DNA from: Chloroflexota bacterium
GTDB lineage: Bacteria > Chloroflexota > UBA11872
Assembly (NCBI GenBank): GCA_022824865.1
Contig: JAJDZD010000028.1
Coordinates: forward strand, 16,341-80,340
Direction: 5' to 3'
Length of the DNA stretch: 64,000 nucleotides
The position numbers and the translations under genes are program-made. How positions within the stretch are numbered: position 1 is the first letter of the stretch; every line of letters starts with the position of its first letter. The notes beneath the pieces were generated by a model. That model saw only the letters and a list, made by a program, of their open reading frames with translations. It was not told the DNA's origin and ran no database searches. Shown here one piece after another: positions 10,001 through 22,998 of this stretch.

Positions 10001-11681
10001 TGTTGCTGGCATGCCCGTCATCCACGAGCTTGCGCATGACAAAGGGCTTGAAGAGTTCCAGGGCCATTTTGGTCGGCAATCCGCACTGGTTGAGGTTTAG
10101 ATGCGGCCCCACCACGATCACTGATCGGCCGGAGTAGTCCACCCGCTTGCCTAGCAAGTTCTGCCGGAACCGGCCCTGCTTGCCACGCAACAGGTCGCTG
10201 AGCGACTTGTACGGATGATTGGATGAGCCGGTCACGGCGCGGCCGCGCCGCCCGTTATCAATCAGCGCGTCCACGGCTTCCTGAAGCATGCGTTTCTCGT
10301 TACGTACGATGATCTCGGGGGCCCCCAACTCCACCAACCGCTTGAGCCGGTTGTTGCGGTTGATCACCCGGCGGTAGAGATCGTTCAGGTCGCTGGTGGC
10401 AAAGCGTCCACCGTCCAGCTGAACCATGGGTCGCAGTTCGGGTGGCAGCACCGGCAACACGTTCAGGATCATCCACTCCGGTCGGTTACCGGAGCGACGG
10501 AATGCCTCCACGACCTTCAACCGCTTGGCAGCCTTCTTTTGCCGCTGCTTTGAGGTCGCATTCAACTCCTCACGCAACTCAGCCGCCAGGTCATCAAGAT
10601 TCACATCGGCAATCAGGTCAAGGATGGCTTCCGCGCCAATGCCGGCCTCAAAAACGTCACCGCAGGTGTGCGTGAGCTGCTGATAGCGAGGCTCCGAGAG
10701 CAACTGGTGCAATTCCAGCGTGCTCAGATCTTTACGACGCTGTTCGTAGAAGTCGCGTGCGTCGTTGACTTCCAGAACTTTGTCCTCGTCGATGCGGGTG
10801 ACGGCCTGGTCACTCTCGCGTCGCTCGACCGCCTTGGTGGCAGTGAAGCGGTCGCGAGCGCCGGACTTTTCAGCTTCGAAACGGGCGGTCGCTTCGGCAA
10901 TCGCCGCTTCGGCCGCCGCATCGAGCAGCGCTAACGCGTCCTGCGGCGGCACGCTGCCCGCGGCAACAAGAGGTTCGACCAGCCAACTCAGCCTTGCGTC
11001 GTCTTCGAGCTTGCGCTGGCCGACGGCCGCCAATAGGTTACGGACAGTGGAGGTTTCGGCGTTGATGGAGTCGACGCTGGCCTGGGCTTCCAGATCCAGC
11101 CGCTTCAACTCATCCGCGAGCTGCGAGTCGAGTTGCGCAGTCTGTTCCTCCAAACGCCGGTGCTCGTCCGCCAGACGCATGGCCGCCGAGTCGTCGATCT
11201 CCTCCATCCGGTCGGCCAGCTCCTGATCGACGTGGCCAAGCGCCTCGTCGCGAGCTTCTTCGTCCAGTTCGGTAACGATGAAGGACGCGAAGTAGACGAT
11301 CTTCTCGAGATCGCGCGGCGTGATGTCCAGCACCTGACCGATTCGGCTCGGCGTACCTTTGAGGAACCAGATGTGCGTAATCGGCGCCGCAAGCTCGATG
11401 TGCCCCATCCGCTCGCGCCGGACACGCGAGCGAGTAACCTCAACGCCGCACTTGTCACAAATGATGCCGCGGAAGCGCACACGCTTGTACTTACCGCAGG
11501 CGCATTCCCAGTCCTTGGTTGGGCCGAAGATCCGCTCGCAAAACAGCCCGTCACGCTCAGGCTTCAGCGTGCGGTAGTTGATCGTCTCCGGCTTGGCGAC
11601 CTCGCCGTACGACCAGGATCGAACCTGCTCCGGCGAGGCCAGGTGAATCCGAATCGCGCTAAACTTGTTGACTTCAAGCAT
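7089..11681 (-). CDS. rpoC: DNA-directed RNA polymerase subunit beta'
   Basis: Catalytic subunit of RNA polymerase. The 1530-residue product has the N-terminal zinc ribbon ([11 protein letters not shown]...CDKCGVE, about residues 60-80), the Mg-binding [14 protein letters not shown] loop, the trigger-loop region [16 protein letters not shown] and the second zinc site ([13 protein letters not shown]). About 160-190 residues of Glu/Ala-rich, predicted coiled-coil sequence (about 145-330) sit between the zinc ribbon and the clamp, before [21 protein letters not shown]; such an insert is known from Chloroflexota-type beta' subunits. It starts 14 nt after rpoB and forms one operon with it. Confidence 0.98.
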   Translation of the reverse strand: MLEVNKFSAIRIHLASPEQVRSWSYGEVAKPETINYRTLKPERDGLFCERIFGPTKDWECACGKYKRVRFRGIICDKCGVEVTRSRVRRERMGHIELAAPITHIWFLKGTPSRIGQVLDITPRDLEKIVYFASFIVTELDEEARDEALGHVDQELADRMEEIDDSAAMRLADEHRRLEEQTAQLDSQLADELKRLDLEAQASVDSINAETSTVRNLLAAVGQRKLEDDARLSWLVEPLVAAGSVPPQDALALLDAAAEAAIAEATARFEAEKSGARDRFTATKAVERRESDQAVTRIDEDKVLEVNDARDFYEQRRKDLSTLELHQLLSEPRYQQLTHTCGDVFEAGIGAEAILDLIADVNLDDLAAELREELNATSKQRQKKAAKRLKVVEAFRRSGNRPEWMILNVLPVLPPELRPMVQLDGGRFATSDLNDLYRRVINRNNRLKRLVELGAPEIIVRNEKRMLQEAVDALIDNGRRGRAVTGSSNHPYKSLSDLLRGKQGRFRQNLLGKRVDYSGRSVIVVGPHLNLNQCGLPTKMALELFKPFVMRKLVDDGHASNIKSAKRMVEHPEPLVWDALEEVTRDHPVLLNRAPTLHRLGIQAFDIVLVSGSAIQIHPLVCTAFNADFDGDQMAVHVPLSRAAQDEARHIMKSTHNILSPADGTPIVSPTKDMVLGAYYLTEARDGAKGEDKVFANFADAVLAYEHGAVDLQAKIRLRVTPEDFPVDAMAQDGPAAIETTVGRIVLNQAIPRDLRFVNERLDKGGLRRVIEMVFFNTDMDVTGDVANQLKNLGMYWATRSGVTMGIKDLEIPEVKRQVEQETDTRVSGIRASYDDGLITDDERYRLTVKAWTDAMATVSNSVEESLDRMSPVFMMGNSGAAKGNFDQIRQISGMRGLMSNPSGRIIEMPVRANFREGMSAHEYFISTHGGRKGLADTALRTADSGYLTRRLVDVAQDVIVMGDDCGTLDGIPVESGTLDEVLDSVGVRCFGRFPARPIIHPETGEIIVPLGTLIDHELVKVIDNAGVQSAKVRSPMTCGNARGLCQMCYGMDLARHELVAEGAAVGIIAAQSMGEPATQLTMRTFHLGGIAMGADIVDKEQGLPRVQELFEARIPKGVAVMSDIDGTVEVIEEDEQRRVRVVEAHVHEYDYVLDPGMVPIVEDGAEVAKNAVLAVPKPQADDLLARKAKSKSNTISKRALAKVAGIGVTADAEGVVELREGRIVVRSEEEEVSEYPVSLAAELRIHSGEFVRQGDQLTEGPLNPHDILRLRGRPELQQYIVSEVQRVYRMVGVAVNDKHIEIIIRQMLRHDAIDTPGDTTLLPGTLVDRSTLDETNVQVAETGGRVADSHAVLLGVTKASLNNESFLAAASFQDTTRVLTEAVVEGKTDHLHGLKENVIIGKLIPAGTGWDRYHGPELEAPGPSDVLIDTEAMHMAEGVSLDDLREPDNGADAASDLEDGAQAGMPAADAPPMDAAESDLLAGIETSSTAADDEFADFLRPADDMGVDESSVVRVDPASDGDGVDGGLGR

Positions 11682-11695
11682 TCGTTCGGATCCTC

Positions 11696-15157
<3,462 letters not shown>

Positions 15158-15620
15158 GAATCGCCTGCTCCTTCTTCGTTCCCGGGCGAGCGGAACCGTC
15201 GGTGGCCGGGACAGCCACCGCGACGGCGCACAGAACCAGTGCTCACGCAAAAACCTGCATGGGTCGTTTGTGAAAAGGCAGTAGGCCGACGCACTCCCAG
15301 CGCGCGTGTCGGGAAAGACTGCAACAAGAACTGCGTCAGCGCGTCACATCCGTTTTCAGAAAGGCGTCCGTTGTCCCAAGGCACGAAAACCCAACTGGCG
15401 CACGCCAGTTGGGCATCGAATCTTCAGTTGGCTCGCAGCCGTACGGCTATTCGGGCACCCCCACGTTGACCCCAGCGTACCATACCGCCGCGCGGCATCA
15501 AAGCCCACGCCTCGGTGCCCACTCGGCCAGTGCCGGCCTTCGCCCGATTCGGGGCATCCATCCTCGTTATCAGGCTCCGCAGCTGGGTGCTGGCTGGCAC
15601 CCCGAACTGCCGGAACGACG
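15158..15620. other. 463-nt gap upstream of rpoB
   Basis: No convincing gene is seen. The part near rpoB carries its ribosome site and must hold the rpoBC promoter, but I could not pick a convincing -35/-10 pair. The middle holds the terminator-like hairpin at 15386-15413. No tRNA-like fold was recognised. Confidence 0.6.
15386..15413 (-). terminator. Intrinsic terminator for the grpE-dnaJ-prmA-HIT unit
   Basis: A perfect 11-bp inverted repeat (cccaactggcg / cgccagttggg, 15390-15400 and 15403-15413) has a minimal 2-nt centre and is followed on the minus strand by TTTT (15389-15386). It lies about 210 nt beyond the HIT gene stop and is oriented to end that transcript, just before the rpoB promoter region. 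Confidence 0.65.
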
Positions 15621-15980
15621 CTAGCCGAGGCGGCCGTTCAAAGCGCGCCCCCCCAGCACATGCACGTGCAGGTGCGGAACGCTCTGGGCCCCATCGCGCC
15701 CGTGATTGGTCGCGAGGCGATACCCGGACTCCGCCAACTCCTCGGCCTGGGCCACCGTGATGGCCACGGCCATTACTCGACCCAGAAACTCCTGATCGTC
15801 CTTCAGTTCGTCAATGCTGGCCACATGCCGACGCGGCGCGACCAGCACGTGCGACGGCGCCTGTGGGTTGATGTCGCGAAAGGCAATGACGTGGTCGTCC
15901 GCATATACGCCATCGCTAGGTATGTCGCCGCGTGCGATGGCACAGAAGATGCAGTCCTGTTCGGTTGAATCAGCACTCAT
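15621..15980 (-). CDS. HIT-family (HinT-like) nucleotide hydrolase
   Basis: HIT proteins hydrolyse or transfer nucleoside monophosphates from adenosine phosphoramidate-type substrates. The 119-residue protein has the N-terminal CIFCAIARGDIPSD motif with two zinc-type cysteines and the histidine triad HLHVHVLGG near the C terminus. Length matches HinT/PKCI proteins. Its ATG overlaps the prmA stop by 4 nt, so it is the last gene of the grpE-dnaJ-prmA unit. The physiological substrate cannot be inferred. Confidence 0.92.
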   Translation of the reverse strand: MSADSTEQDCIFCAIARGDIPSDGVYADDHVIAFRDINPQAPSHVLVAPRRHVASIDELKDDQEFLGRVMAVAITVAQAEELAESGYRLATNHGRDGAQSVPHLHVHVLGGRALNGRLG

Positions 15981-16921
15981 GGCCCCATTCCTCGCATGGT
16001 GTTCTCCGTCTCCGCTGGAGCCGTGGGCGACGTCTCCTCCATGAACTCAAGCAGCCGCCACCCGTCCGACGCGGCTGTTGCCTTCAGCCTCAAGCCGAAC
16101 GGCCGGGCGGCGACAACGACGTGGTTTACGCGCGCGTCAAGCACTCCGCTGAGGAGTAGGCGACCGGCGGGCGCCAGGAGGCTGGCGTACTCCCGCATCA
16201 GTTTCACGTGCACCGAAGCCACGATATTGGCGACAACCAGCGTCGCAGGCTCTGGCACGGCAAGAGCATTGCTCGGGATGGTCATGGCGATCCGATCCGA
16301 TACCTCATTCCGGCGGACGTTGCGCATAGCCGCCGGCCGGGCATCGGAATCCCGGTCAAAGGCGTACACACGCGACGCGCCAAGTTTGACCGCCGCAATA
16401 GCCAACACGCCGGAGCCGGTCCCCACATCAACCACGACATCACCTGGATCCAATGAGGCTTCCAGCGCCTCGAGCGCCAGCCGGGTCGTGGGATGGTGAC
16501 CGGTACCGAAGGCCATCCCCGAATCCAGGAATACCGGGATTCGGTGGGCGTGCTCGTCCGGCTGATTCAGCCATGCGGGAACGACGACCAAGCGTTGACC
16601 GACCGCCAGCGGCGCATAAAACGAGCGCCAGCGTGTGTGATCCGCGTCGGTGTCCACAAGCTCCTCTGAAGCCGCACCCACGGTTCCGGCGCCGGCGATT
16701 CGAAGCATTTCGAGCGCTCGCAATACGTCATGCCGTGCGGTGTCCTGCCCTGCGCCCGGTGCCAGATAGGCGTGAGCGACCACCGGCCAGTCACCCGCCT
16801 GGGGCCGCGGCCGCGTCTCCACGGCAAGATTCGGCCCGACCAGCCGCTCCAGCGCCATCGACACGTCGTCCACGGCCTCTGGCTGCAGCCGGACACTGAT
16901 CGCCGCCCACTGATCGCTCAC
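15977..16921 (-). CDS. prmA: Ribosomal protein L11 methyltransferase
   Basis: PrmA trimethylates L11 using SAM. The 314-residue product has a poorly conserved N-terminal substrate-recognition domain and a Rossmann methyltransferase domain with motif I VVDVGTGSGVLAIAAVKLGA (about residue 165) and the catalytic-loop region VVANIVASV, matching the N-I-L/V-A motif of PrmA. DSGMAFGTGHHPTTR, a PrmA hallmark, precedes motif I. The start overlaps the dnaJ stop by 4 nt; the dnaJ-prmA pairing is common in many bacteria. Confidence 0.93.
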   Translation of the reverse strand: MSDQWAAISVRLQPEAVDDVSMALERLVGPNLAVETRPRPQAGDWPVVAHAYLAPGAGQDTARHDVLRALEMLRIAGAGTVGAASEELVDTDADHTRWRSFYAPLAVGQRLVVVPAWLNQPDEHAHRIPVFLDSGMAFGTGHHPTTRLALEALEASLDPGDVVVDVGTGSGVLAIAAVKLGASRVYAFDRDSDARPAAMRNVRRNEVSDRIAMTIPSNALAVPEPATLVVANIVASVHVKLMREYASLLAPAGRLLLSGVLDARVNHVVVAARPFGLRLKATAASDGWRLLEFMEETSPTAPAETENTMRGMGP

Positions 16922-18024
16922 CGAAATGCCGCTCGGATCTTCTCCACAAAACTACGCCCGCCCGAGTCGCTGCCGCCGGGCAGCGTTTCGCCCAGGTTTT
17001 CAAGCAACTGGCGTTGCGTGCGGCTCAGCTTGGTGGGCGTGGCGACATGCACGAACAGATAGTGGTCGCCCCGGCCCGACCTGCGGCTTCGTGGTGCGCC
17101 CTTACCCCGCAAACGGATGGGCGTGCCGGCCTGGACCCCTGCAGGAATCTTGACGCGCATGGGGCCGTCCGCGGTCTCGACTTCAAGCTTGGCACCCAGC
17201 GCCGCCTCGGCGACGTTAATGACGACATTACTCAGAATGTTGTCGCCGTCACGCTCGAGTACCGGGTGCGGCTTGACGTCAATGCCGATATAGAGATCGC
17301 CGGGCGATCCGCCGCGCGGCCCGTGGTTGCCCTCACCGGTCAGACGCAGTTCGGTGCCCGGCTGAAGACCTGCGGGAACTCTGACCTGGCGCTGAACCTC
17401 CACCCGCTCCAGGCCAACCCCTGTGCAGACCGGGCACTTGCTCTCCACCACTTGCCCCACGCCCCCGCAGGTGTCGCACGTGGTTACGTTGACAAACTGG
17501 CCGAATATCGAACGCTGCGCCCGCTGCACCTGTCCTGCGCCGCGGCAAGCCCCGCAAGTGGTGGGCTTGGTGCCGGGAGCCGCGCCATTGCCGGCGCACG
17601 TACCGCACGGCTCCAGGCGGTGATACGTAACGGTGGTTTCAACGCCAAACACGCTATCCAGAAACTCCAGCTGCAGCTGAACGCGCCCATCGGTTCCACG
17701 CTGCGCCGCGCCCGGCCGAGAGCGGCGTCCGCCGCCAAAGAACGCGTCGAACACGTCGCCGATCCCACCAAAGTCGTCGAACCCCGCGCCGAAGGGCGAC
17801 GCCGGGCCGTCATGCCCAAAGCGGTCGTAGTTGGCTCGCTTGTCCGTGTCGCGCAGAACCTCGTAGGCCTCGTTGATCTGTTGAAAGCGCGCGGTAGCGT
17901 CGGGTTCCCGGCTCACGTCCGGGTGAAACTTCCGCGCCAGATCCCGGTACGCCTTGCGAATCTCGTCTGGCCCAGCGGTCCGTTCGATTCCCAGAACGTC
18001 GTAGTAGTCGGGCTTGGCGCTCAC
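16918..18024 (-). CDS. dnaJ: Chaperone DnaJ (type I, zinc-finger)
   Basis: Co-chaperone that delivers clients to DnaK and stimulates its ATPase. The 368-residue protein has the J domain with the essential HPD (KFHPDVS, about residue 36), a Gly/Phe-rich linker, and four CxxCxGxG repeats (CGTCAGNG, CGACRGAG, CDTCGGVG, CPVCTGVG; about 140-210), then two client-binding domains. It lies immediately after grpE with a 4-nt overlap but no dnaK is adjacent; the dnaK operon with a different J protein is at 37.8-46.5 kb. Confidence 0.95.
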   Translation of the reverse strand: MSAKPDYYDVLGIERTAGPDEIRKAYRDLARKFHPDVSREPDATARFQQINEAYEVLRDTDKRANYDRFGHDGPASPFGAGFDDFGGIGDVFDAFFGGGRRSRPGAAQRGTDGRVQLQLEFLDSVFGVETTVTYHRLEPCGTCAGNGAAPGTKPTTCGACRGAGQVQRAQRSIFGQFVNVTTCDTCGGVGQVVESKCPVCTGVGLERVEVQRQVRVPAGLQPGTELRLTGEGNHGPRGGSPGDLYIGIDVKPHPVLERDGDNILSNVVINVAEAALGAKLEVETADGPMRVKIPAGVQAGTPIRLRGKGAPRSRRSGRGDHYLFVHVATPTKLSRTQRQLLENLGETLPGGSDSGGRSFVEKIRAAFR

Positions 18025-18704
18025 GCGTCCCCGCTGGCTACGTCCTGAGGCGGGCTGGACAGCCCCGTGCCATCTCCCGGCTCTTGGGCCGCTGCCGGTT
18101 TCGGGCCGGCCTTCACCAGGACAGGCCGGATCACCCGGTCATGCATGCGGTAGCCCCGCTGCAATTCGTCGACGACGGCCGCTGCCTCACCCTCTTCAGT
18201 CATGACAACTTCGTGAATCTCCACGTCGATCGAATCGCCTACACAGCATTCGATAGGGGTCACGCCGGCCGCTTCAAGAACACGGCTCAACTGCGCCTGG
18301 ATCAACGCCACACCATCGATCCAGGTCAGAAGCCGCAACTCGGCAGGGATAGACGTGAACGCGCGCTCAAACGCATCCAGCACACTCAGCAACTGAAAGG
18401 CGAAGGCTTGGTTTGCAAACCTCGAGAGCTCTTGCGCTTCTTCGGTCGTCCGCCGCCGGTAGTTCGCAAAATCGGCCTGCGCCCGGGTCAGCCGATTTAA
18501 GAGATCCTGGCGCCGGGCGTCGAGCTGGACGACTTGCGCCTTCAAATCCTCCGGATCGTCAGCCGACGGTTCAGTCGCGCCGTCGGCCTCGGCTGCCGGA
18601 GACGTGTCGTCATCCAAGCTGGAGGCGGACCGATGGTCCGTGACTTTCACTTCGATCGGCGGTTCGTCATCGGCGCCGCCAGCGCCGTTCTTCTCATTCG
18701 CCAT
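18021..18704 (-). CDS. grpE: Nucleotide exchange factor GrpE (first copy)
   Basis: GrpE releases ADP from DnaK. The start was placed at the ATG 18704 (MANEKNGAGG); a GTG at 18728 would add eight residues. The 227-residue product has an acidic disordered N terminus (residues 1-55), a long helix (DLKAQVVQLDARRQDLLNRL then TRAQADFANYRRRTTEE) and the beta domain with GVTPIECCVGDSIDVEIHEVV and LQRGYRMHDRVIRPVLVKAG, the GrpE signature. The usual G-x-x-F-DP-x-x-H element is altered to a form lacking FDP, suggesting divergence from the dnaK-linked GrpE. Confidence 0.9.
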   Translation of the reverse strand: MANEKNGAGGADDEPPIEVKVTDHRSASSLDDDTSPAAEADGATEPSADDPEDLKAQVVQLDARRQDLLNRLTRAQADFANYRRRTTEEAQELSRFANQAFAFQLLSVLDAFERAFTSIPAELRLLTWIDGVALIQAQLSRVLEAAGVTPIECCVGDSIDVEIHEVVMTEEGEAAAVVDELQRGYRMHDRVIRPVLVKAGPKPAAAQEPGDGTGLSSPPQDVASGDA

Positions 18705-18800
18705 GCGGCCTACAAGAGCGTGGGACACTCGGTGCCATTCTACGGATGAACTCCGCCTTAGCCGGAGAGCCTTCGGAATCGCCGTCCCGACCCCCGTCCG

Positions 18801-21596
18801 CTAGGCCCGGGGCACAGCCACGCGCACCTCACCAGGCGTCACCACAAAGTCCGCCGAAGCAATCGCCCTGGAGCCAACCAGGATTTCAACCCGCCACGGA
18901 CCCGGCGCGGCCGTGGTTGGCAGTCCAAACCAGAAGCCAAACCGCGCCTGGGTGTAGGCCGGCTGCGGGTCGGTCAGAAATGTGCCTTGGAGCGCGTCGC
19001 CGGCAAACCAGCGGATTCCAAGGCGCGAACCCTTCAAAACGTTGACGAATTCAATCGAGACGTTGACACGTTCCCCGGGGTGAAACGTCAGAGTCGGCTG
19101 AATGGGCTCCTGGCCCGGGCCCAGCTGCAGGGCCAGCACCACGCTTCGAGCCTCCGCCGATTCGTTCGCGCCCACGTCCACACCCGGGGTTGAGGTTGTG
19201 GTCGGCGTTGGCGTGGCTTGCTGGTCGTCTGAGACGGGTACAGCCCCTGGATCCGCAGGCGAGATCCGCCAGATCAGCCCGCGCGCCTCCAGCAGGTAGG
19301 CGGTCCCGTCGCGTCCCAACACGATGTCAACCGATGTGAACAACGGAAGGTCGCGCGCGGCGTCGCCGGACTGCCCCTGGCCCAACGGATTGCCGGCAAC
19401 AACTTGCGTGTGCCCGCCGGGATCTACTCTCAGGACCTGGCCGCTGCCGCTTGCCACCACGTACACGGCGCCCACGGTGTCCACGGCCAAGCCCACCGGG
19501 GCGTCAAGCGAAACCTCGCGGGCCGGACCATCAGTGGGGGCTCCGGCTCGACCCGACCCGGCCAGCGTGTCGATAAGGCCGTCCCAGGCGATGCGTCGTA
19601 CCACGCCCGCGTGAAGTTGGCTAATGAGCACCGATCCGTCCGCATTGATCGCCGCGCGCTGCGGAAACCCCAACTCAGCTTCGGCCGCCCGTCCGCCATC
19701 GCCGCCCGACCCATCAACCCCGTGACCCGCGAACGCGTGGATGACGCCGTCCGGACGAATGACACGCACTCGATGCACCGGCGCATCCACCACGAACAGC
19801 GAGCCGTCAGGTCCCAGGACCAGACCAACCGGCTCGGTGAACTGCGCGTCCCGGGCAGGCCCGCCATCGCCGCCGCTACCAGGCTGAGAACCGCCCGCAA
19901 ACGTTGTGATAACACCGTCCGGATCGATCTTGCGAATCCGGAAGTTTCCTGAGTCGGCGATGTAGATCGATCCCTGCGCATCGACCACGATGGCTGATGG
20001 CCGGTTGAGTTGGGCCGCCGTTGCTGCTTGGCCGTCACCCGCATTGCCGGGTTCGCCAGTTCCAGCCACCACGCGCACCGCGCCGTCCGGTTCGATCCGG
20101 CGGATCCGATGGTTGCCAGTATCTGCAATCAGGAGCCGCCCAACGCCGTCGATCGCGATTCCGCGCGGCGACGCAAATGCTGCGGTGAGACGGAATTCTC
20201 CGTCAGGGGCATTTCCGGAGTCGCCCGTCCCGGCAAAGACTTCAGCCAGCAGATCGCCGGCGAGCGGTACGCCACTGGCCAGAGCCGGCGCCGGGGGCAC
20301 GTAGGCAACCGGAGCGGTCTGGGCGTCGGCCACCTGGGGTTCGGCCGTCCTGGCCGGCTGCCCGTCGGTGGCCCGCTGCAGCGCTTCAGAGCCAGGCGCT
20401 GGCACGAGCGCGCGAATCCGCCGCGCGCTCTGCTCCACGATCAGCAGGCTTCCGTCAAGGGTCGGCGTAATGTCGAGTGGCAACGTCAATCGTGACTCCA
20501 GCGCCGGCCCGCCGGACTCCGCGCGACCGCCGATCAGGCCGGCCACCGTTTGGATGGTTCCATCCGGGTGAATACGGCGAATCCCCCGGTTGTTCCAGTC
20601 GGCAATGAAAACCGCGCCACTGGCGTCAACGACCACGCTCTGAGGACCGTGGAGTTCAGCTGCGGTGGCCAGCCCACCGTCACCGGCCCCTCCGGGCAGG
20701 CCGATCCCGGCAATGGTGTCGATCACGCCGCTGGTGGAAACTCTCCGAATCCGATTGCCGGCCAGCTCAGCGATCAGCAAGTTCCCTGCACCGTCGACAT
20801 CCACGTCCACCGGCTGATTGAGCGTTGCGGAGAGCGCGGGTCCGCCGTCGCCCTCGCTTCCCGGCGAGCCTGTCCCGGCCACGGTGGTCACGTTGCCGCG
20901 GGTATCGATTCGGCGCACCCGATTGGCTGCCCGTTCCGCGATGAAGAGGTTGCCATCACCATCGATCGCCATGCCTTCATTGCCCGCGGTCCGGGCAAAG
21001 GCCGCCGGGCCGCCGTCGCCTTCGAGTCCCGCGTGGCCGTCACCGAGAATGGTGGACACCAGCCCCGACGGATCAATTCGGCGGACCCGATCGAGTTCGG
21101 CCACGAAGAGTGCGCCGACTTGATCGACCAGCAAGCGAGTCGGGTCGGTAAAGTCCGCGGCCAGCGCGTGCCCGCCGTCGCCGCCATATCCGCGCGTGCC
21201 GGTACCCGCCAGCGCCTCGATGATCCCGTCGGTCCGGATCCGGCGAATGCGACTGGCGCTGGGATCGGAAACATAGATCAATCCATCGGAACCGACCGCC
21301 ACACCGCCGACACTGCGGAACTGCGCCGCCGCAGCCGGGCCGCCGTCGCCGCCGTCACCGATGTCGCCCGTACCCGCAAAGTCCGACATCAGCGCCGGCA
21401 GGCGCACTGGCGGCGGCAGCGGCTGAGGCGTGGGCGCCAGATAGGGCGGCGGAATTCGCGTGGCGTTCGGATCAGTGGTCGGCGGCGACTCGGCGCCGAA
21501 GCCGCCAATCTCGCAGGCCGTGGTCGCGGTAGCCGCGGCCAAGACGCTCAACGCCCGGCGACGGGAAACCGAGCCGGTCCCCCCGCTAGCTCGCAT
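18801..21596 (-). CDS. Secreted NHL-repeat double beta-propeller lipoprotein
   Basis: No enzyme function is recognised. The 931-residue protein starts with a twin-arginine-type signal (VSRRRALSVLAAA) ending in a lipobox (TTAC, Cys about 28), so it is probably exported folded and lipid-anchored. Residues 70-380 and 440-740 each hold five or six NHL units of the form GDGGPA...L..P.GV.VD..G.LYIAD..NHRIRRI.P.G.I.TVAG, giving two propellers joined by a Pro/Ala linker. After a Thr-rich hinge comes a C-terminal beta domain of about 130 residues. It overlaps the preceding sugar transferase gene by 11 nt and ends the polysaccharide operon. Confidence 0.85.
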   Translation of the reverse strand: MRASGGTGSVSRRRALSVLAAATATTACEIGGFGAESPPTTDPNATRIPPPYLAPTPQPLPPPVRLPALMSDFAGTGDIGDGGDGGPAAAAQFRSVGGVAVGSDGLIYVSDPSASRIRRIRTDGIIEALAGTGTRGYGGDGGHALAADFTDPTRLLVDQVGALFVAELDRVRRIDPSGLVSTILGDGHAGLEGDGGPAAFARTAGNEGMAIDGDGNLFIAERAANRVRRIDTRGNVTTVAGTGSPGSEGDGGPALSATLNQPVDVDVDGAGNLLIAELAGNRIRRVSTSGVIDTIAGIGLPGGAGDGGLATAAELHGPQSVVVDASGAVFIADWNNRGIRRIHPDGTIQTVAGLIGGRAESGGPALESRLTLPLDITPTLDGSLLIVEQSARRIRALVPAPGSEALQRATDGQPARTAEPQVADAQTAPVAYVPPAPALASGVPLAGDLLAEVFAGTGDSGNAPDGEFRLTAAFASPRGIAIDGVGRLLIADTGNHRIRRIEPDGAVRVVAGTGEPGNAGDGQAATAAQLNRPSAIVVDAQGSIYIADSGNFRIRKIDPDGVITTFAGGSQPGSGGDGGPARDAQFTEPVGLVLGPDGSLFVVDAPVHRVRVIRPDGVIHAFAGHGVDGSGGDGGRAAEAELGFPQRAAINADGSVLISQLHAGVVRRIAWDGLIDTLAGSGRAGAPTDGPAREVSLDAPVGLAVDTVGAVYVVASGSGQVLRVDPGGHTQVVAGNPLGQGQSGDAARDLPLFTSVDIVLGRDGTAYLLEARGLIWRISPADPGAVPVSDDQQATPTPTTTSTPGVDVGANESAEARSVVLALQLGPGQEPIQPTLTFHPGERVNVSIEFVNVLKGSRLGIRWFAGDALQGTFLTDPQPAYTQARFGFWFGLPTTAAPGPWRVEILVGSRAIASADFVVTPGEVRVAVPRA

Positions 21597-22998
21597 CGCC
21601 TCGCATCACGATCAGCAGCGTTCGCAAGAGAATGCGCAAATCGAAGAGCAGCGACCAGTTTTCCACGTAATACAGGTCGTAGCGGGTGCGCTCCGCAATC
21701 GACGAGTCGCCGCGCATGCCGTTCACCTGCGCCCAGCCCGTCACCCCTGCGCGCTCGCGGTGCCGGACCATGTAGCGCGAGAATTCGCCGCGGAACCTTG
21801 TCACATAGTCGGGCTGCTCGGGGCGCGGCCCAACCAGGCTCATATCACCGCGGATTACGTTCAGGAGTTGGGGCAATTCGTCAATCCAGTAGCGCCGGAG
21901 CAATCGCCCGACGCGTGTCTGCCGAGGATCGTTGGCAACGGTCCAAGTCTGCCCGTACTCGTCGGCTCCACTCACCATGGTGCGGAACTTAACGATAGGA
22001 AAGGGCCGTCCGTCGCGACCCACGCGCGTCTGCACGTAAAAGGCCGGTCCCTTGGAGTCTAGCTTGATCAAGAGAGCGATGAGGAGCATCGGTGCTGACG
22101 CCAACACCAACACGATGGATGCCACGACCAGGTCGAGCGTGCGCTTCGTGAAGCGGCTGAGCCCTCGCAGGCGCACTTCGTTGACCGCGATCAGGGGAAG
22201 CCCCCGGACACCGCCTTCAACCACCGGTGACACCATCAACTGAAAGAGATCGGGTAACAGCCAGACATCCGCGTACGACGCCTCGACATCGGCCAGGATC
22301 GCCAGCAGATCGTCGTGGGACAACGATGGAATGGCCACGACAACCTTGTCGATCTCATGCTCCGCGATCAGGTCCGAAAGTGCGACCGATGTACCCAGAA
22401 CCGGATACTCCAGATCGCCGATGGCTACGCGCGACTCGAAGTCGTCGACGAACCCGGCGAGCTGATAGCGACGGCTTGGATCTCGTAGCAGACGTCCGCC
22501 AACCTCGCGGCCTTCGGCCCCGGCGCCGATCACCAGCACGCGCTGGACGCCGATGCCGCGTTGAGCCAGCAGGCGCAATACCGTGGCCAGCAACGACCGG
22601 CCGAGGGCGACGAATACGATGCCGAGCAGCCAGGCGATCGGCATGACGTTTCGCACCGGTTCCAGGCGGTCGGTGAAGATAAAGAGCGTGGCCGCGACGG
22701 CAAGCAGGACCCCAATCGTGACCATGCCCGCGCTGCGCGCCACCCGATCCACCGATCCGGCGGTGCGGAAACGTGAGTACATGCCCAGCGAGAGCCCGCC
22801 AACGACCGTGGAAAGTGCAAACGCAACGGTGACTGGCGCCAGAAACAGGAAACGATTGGGGGCCGTTCCCTCGAACCAGCCGAACCGATAACGCATGTAG
22901 TAGGCCGCAATGAGCGCCAGCCCGACGGCGACCACGTCCGCCACGAGCGAAAACGTGGAGACCAAGCCGCCCCAGTTACGCCGCGTCCAGATCGTCAT
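21586..22998 (-). CDS. Undecaprenyl-phosphate sugar phosphotransferase (WcaJ/WbaP type)
   Basis: Membrane enzyme expected to start a surface polysaccharide by moving a sugar-1-phosphate to undecaprenyl phosphate. The 470-residue product (ATG 22998; the open frame further upstream is not homologous) has about four N-terminal membrane helices, a CoA-binding-like Rossmann domain (RVLVIGAGAEGREVG), a fifth hydrophobic segment, and the catalytic C-terminal bacterial sugar transferase domain: KRTLDLVVASIVL, PAFYVQTRVGRDGRPF, KFRTM, DELPQLLNVIRGDMSLVGPRP and RAGVTGWAQVNG. The start overlaps the upstream glycosyltransferase stop by 4 nt. Which sugar is moved cannot be told. Confidence 0.92.
   Translation of the reverse strand: MTIWTRRNWGGLVSTFSLVADVVAVGLALIAAYYMRYRFGWFEGTAPNRFLFLAPVTVAFALSTVVGGLSLGMYSRFRTAGSVDRVARSAGMVTIGVLLAVAATLFIFTDRLEPVRNVMPIAWLLGIVFVALGRSLLATVLRLLAQRGIGVQRVLVIGAGAEGREVGGRLLRDPSRRYQLAGFVDDFESRVAIGDLEYPVLGTSVALSDLIAEHEIDKVVVAIPSLSHDDLLAILADVEASYADVWLLPDLFQLMVSPVVEGGVRGLPLIAVNEVRLRGLSRFTKRTLDLVVASIVLVLASAPMLLIALLIKLDSKGPAFYVQTRVGRDGRPFPIVKFRTMVSGADEYGQTWTVANDPRQTRVGRLLRRYWIDELPQLLNVIRGDMSLVGPRPEQPDYVTRFRGEFSRYMVRHRERAGVTGWAQVNGMRGDSSIAERTRYDLYYVENWSLLFDLRILLRTLLIVMRGDAS

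Noticed and set aside
15158..15250. Upstream extension of rpoB
   Set aside because: Arg-rich, unlike RpoB N termini; the ATG at 15157 has a clear AAGGAG site.
15390..15480. Possible tRNA near the palindrome upstream of rpoB
   Set aside because: The stem is a simple inverted repeat followed by T on the minus strand; no cloverleaf or T-loop sequence.
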